Assembly (NCBI RefSeq): GCF_024385525.1
Contig: NZ_JANFLU010000011.1
Coordinates: 124,001 to 188,000 of the forward strand
DNA length: 64,000 nt
DNA from: Arthrobacter sp. zg-Y238
GTDB lineage: Bacteria > Actinomycetota > Actinomycetes > Actinomycetales > Micrococcaceae
Reading direction: 5' to 3'
Shown: one piece after another, positions 62,542 through 64,000 of the stretch
Layout of the letters: every line of letters begins with the position of its first letter
How positions within the stretch are numbered: position 1 is the stretch's first letter
Translations under genes and position numbers: made by a program
The notes under the pieces: model-generated
Databases searched by the model: none
Told to the model about the DNA's origin: nothing
Seen by the model: only the letters and a program-made list of their open reading frames with translations

Positions 62542-64000
62542 CTAGCCCCCGAATCGGGCAGCCATCTCCTCAGCTGTCAGCTCGGTACCCGCACCGTTGT
62601 AGATGGCGTTGGTGACCACCGTCCAGGAGGCACGAGGCCACGTACGGAAGGTGATGTGGCCGCCGGCAATGGTCACTTCGCCTTCCCCCACATCGAAGGA
62701 CGCAATGTTGGTGGCTCCGTTGAGCGCCTCGGCACCAAGGGCGTAGCCGCTGACCAGCGGGTTGCCCTCGGCCGGATAGCGCGACACCGACGTGCCCTCG
62801 CCGGTGAGGCGGAACGCGGCGTCGTTGTTGAACCAGGTGGGCCAGGCCGCCGGCATGCCCCACGCCGCAGGCTGGGAGGCGTCGTACTCCTGGGCCAGCA
62901 GCGCACCGGGCACGGTAAAGACTTCCCGGTCCGTCGGAGTCACGTTCTCCACCGGCAGTCCCATCGCGGACGCGGCGGTCAAGGACGAGGATCCCAGCGC
63001 CAGGACGTTACCGCCCTGGTTGGCGAACTCGGCCAGCCGCTGCGGAGCGTCCGGAACACCGGCAGCCCAGGCGAACTCCTCCGGATATTTCGTGGCGTCC
63101 AGCCCGACGGTCAGCCGCTCGGTGGTGATGCCCGGAGCCAGCACAATGGTGTCGAACTGTTCGGACAGGGTGGCGTAGTCCGCGGCCTCCACCACCTCGT
63201 AGTTGGTGCCGAACTGGTCCATCATCCACATCAGCCAGCCGCCGGGCATGTTGTTCGCGCCCCGGACCAGGCCCACCCGGGTGTTCTCGGCGAGCTGGAC
63301 CGCCCCGGTGGCAGGCATTGCAGCGGTGGCGTACACCGGCAGCGCCGTCTCCCGGACGGCCCGGGTCAGCGTTTCCCGTGCCCGGGGCTCTCCGGCGGGA
63401 ACCATCAGGGCGCCGGGCGCGAATTCCTGTCCGTCGACAGTGATCGCGCCGGCGGCCCGGTAAGCATCCACCCCGGCGTCCTGCAGTGCGTCGATGATCC
63501 GGCCCAGCCCGTAGGACTCGGCACTGAGGATGTAGGCGCCGTCGGCACCGGGTGCACGCGGCATCCGGATCCGTTCCTGCGTGATGGCCTGCACCCGTCG
63601 GGTTTCGGCGTTGAACTCTTCCTGCACCGCCGCCACGTCCACGCCCATAAACAGGGCCACATTGTCGGTGGTTTCGCTGTACGGCAGGATCAGCGGGCAG
63701 TCGTCACATTTGCGGGCGCTGTCCGGATACTCGTCGATACGCAGCAGCTGATCCACCCAGCGGCCCAGCGGCTGCTGGGTGCGCAGGATGTAGGACCCGG
63801 CGTCGAACTCCCGGCCCTCGGCAGTGAACGGCGCGGTGGCCTGCTCAATCTCCACCTCGCCGAAATCGAAGATCCGCATCATGTCGTACACCGCGTACGG
63901 ATCCCGCTGGTCGGCGGGCACCACGTAGGCGTACGGGCCGCCGTCCCAGGTTTCACTGTTCGCGTTGACCCGGTAGAGGTTGTTCAGCAGCCAGGACTGC
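62542..64000 (-). CDS. M14-type zinc carboxypeptidase-like protein, C-terminal part
   Basis: The 5' part lies beyond the window: the frame is open through 64000 and reads NNLYRVNANSETWDGGPYAY upstream of the first in-window GTG at 63924. The visible 485 residues match the large C-terminal region of secreted actinobacterial M14-family proteins, including a DJ-1/GATase-like domain (FDTIVLAPGITTERL, QGGNVLALGSSSLTAAS) and a terminal VTIAGGHITFRTWPRASWTV. The catalytic zinc ligands of M14 are in the missing N-terminal part, so peptidase activity cannot be confirmed. It is probably secreted. Confidence 0.7.
   Translation of the reverse strand, partial: QSWLLNNLYRVNANSETWDGGPYAYVVPADQRDPYAVYDMMRIFDFGEVEIEQATAPFTAEGREFDAGSYILRTQQPLGRWVDQLLRIDEYPDSARKCDDCPLILPYSETTDNVALFMGVDVAAVQEEFNAETRRVQAITQERIRMPRAPGADGAYILSAESYGLGRIIDALQDAGVDAYRAAGAITVDGQEFAPGALMVPAGEPRARETLTRAVRETALPVYATAAMPATGAVQLAENTRVGLVRGANNMPGGWLMWMMDQFGTNYEVVEAADYATLSEQFDTIVLAPGITTERLTVGLDATKYPEEFAWAAGVPDAPQRLAEFANQGGNVLALGSSSLTAASAMGLPVENVTPTDREVFTVPGALLAQEYDASQPAAWGMPAAWPTWFNNDAAFRLTGEGTSVSRYPAEGNPLVSGYALGAEALNGATNIASFDVGEGEVTIAGGHITFRTWPRASWTVVTNAIYNGAGTELTAEEMAARFGG

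Overview
The window is high-GC, densely packed bacterial chromosome of an actinobacterium. The gene content suggests an Arthrobacter-like member of the Micrococcaceae, which is an inference from protein character rather than a marker gene. Support comes from very GC-rich third codon positions, many apparently leaderless genes with a TANNNT box 6-7 nt before the start codon, a type III PKS cluster, caa3_CtaG/DUF2243 and DUF1445/PxpABC genes. No rRNA, tRNA, CRISPR array, phage or transposase gene was recognised. Both window ends cut genes: a ThDP enzyme on the left and a carboxypeptidase-like protein on the right.

Layout. 1-4.2 kb: ThDP enzyme, ACT protein, and an autoregulated MarR/DHA2 efflux operon with a clear promoter-operator. 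4.2-7.4 kb (minus): a type III polyketide synthase - methyltransferase - FAD monooxygenase operon. 7.4-15.5 kb: recQ, a CtaG/DUF2243 membrane pair, DUF503, tex, and a vsr-HAD-small protein operon. 15.6-25.9 kb: FAD dehydrogenase, FMN reductase, MarR, a Cys-rich protein, SWIM/SNF2 helicase, GNAT, alpha/beta hydrolase and PPK2. 26-33.5 kb: an SLH-like gene remnant, secreted HNH nuclease lipoprotein, GH15, gluQ, APC permease and a DUF4352 lipid-anchored-looking protein. 33.5-36.3 kb: an ArsR-SRPBCC-SRPBCC-VOC operon and an MBL hydrolase.

36.4-49.1 kb is a 5-oxoproline (PxpABC/kip-type) locus. Two tandem NRAMP-like transporters and DUF1445 run on the plus strand. A GntR/FCD regulator and a pxpA - fused pxpBC - biotin carboxylase operon run on the minus strand. 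The two arms share a GATTGTTCAACAA operator. The locus is interrupted by a single large, visibly lower-GC gene for a membrane-inserted KAP P-loop NTPase, a candidate horizontally acquired anti-phage gene.

49.3-57.6 kb: a BBE-type flavoprotein, a secreted GH3/PA14 glucosidase with a His-rich tail, VOC proteins, and AraC and LacI regulators. 57.8-62.5 kb is a catabolic module: an MHS transporter divergent from HisD-like, SDR and 3-hydroxyacyl-CoA dehydrogenase-like genes. Both divergent promoters are overlapped by perfect TGTATACGTATACA palindromes, presumably bound by the nearby LacI protein. The most interesting items are the KAP islet, the biotin-carboxylase-linked pxp locus and its operator, the triple-dehydrogenase catabolic module, and the set of leaderless promoters.
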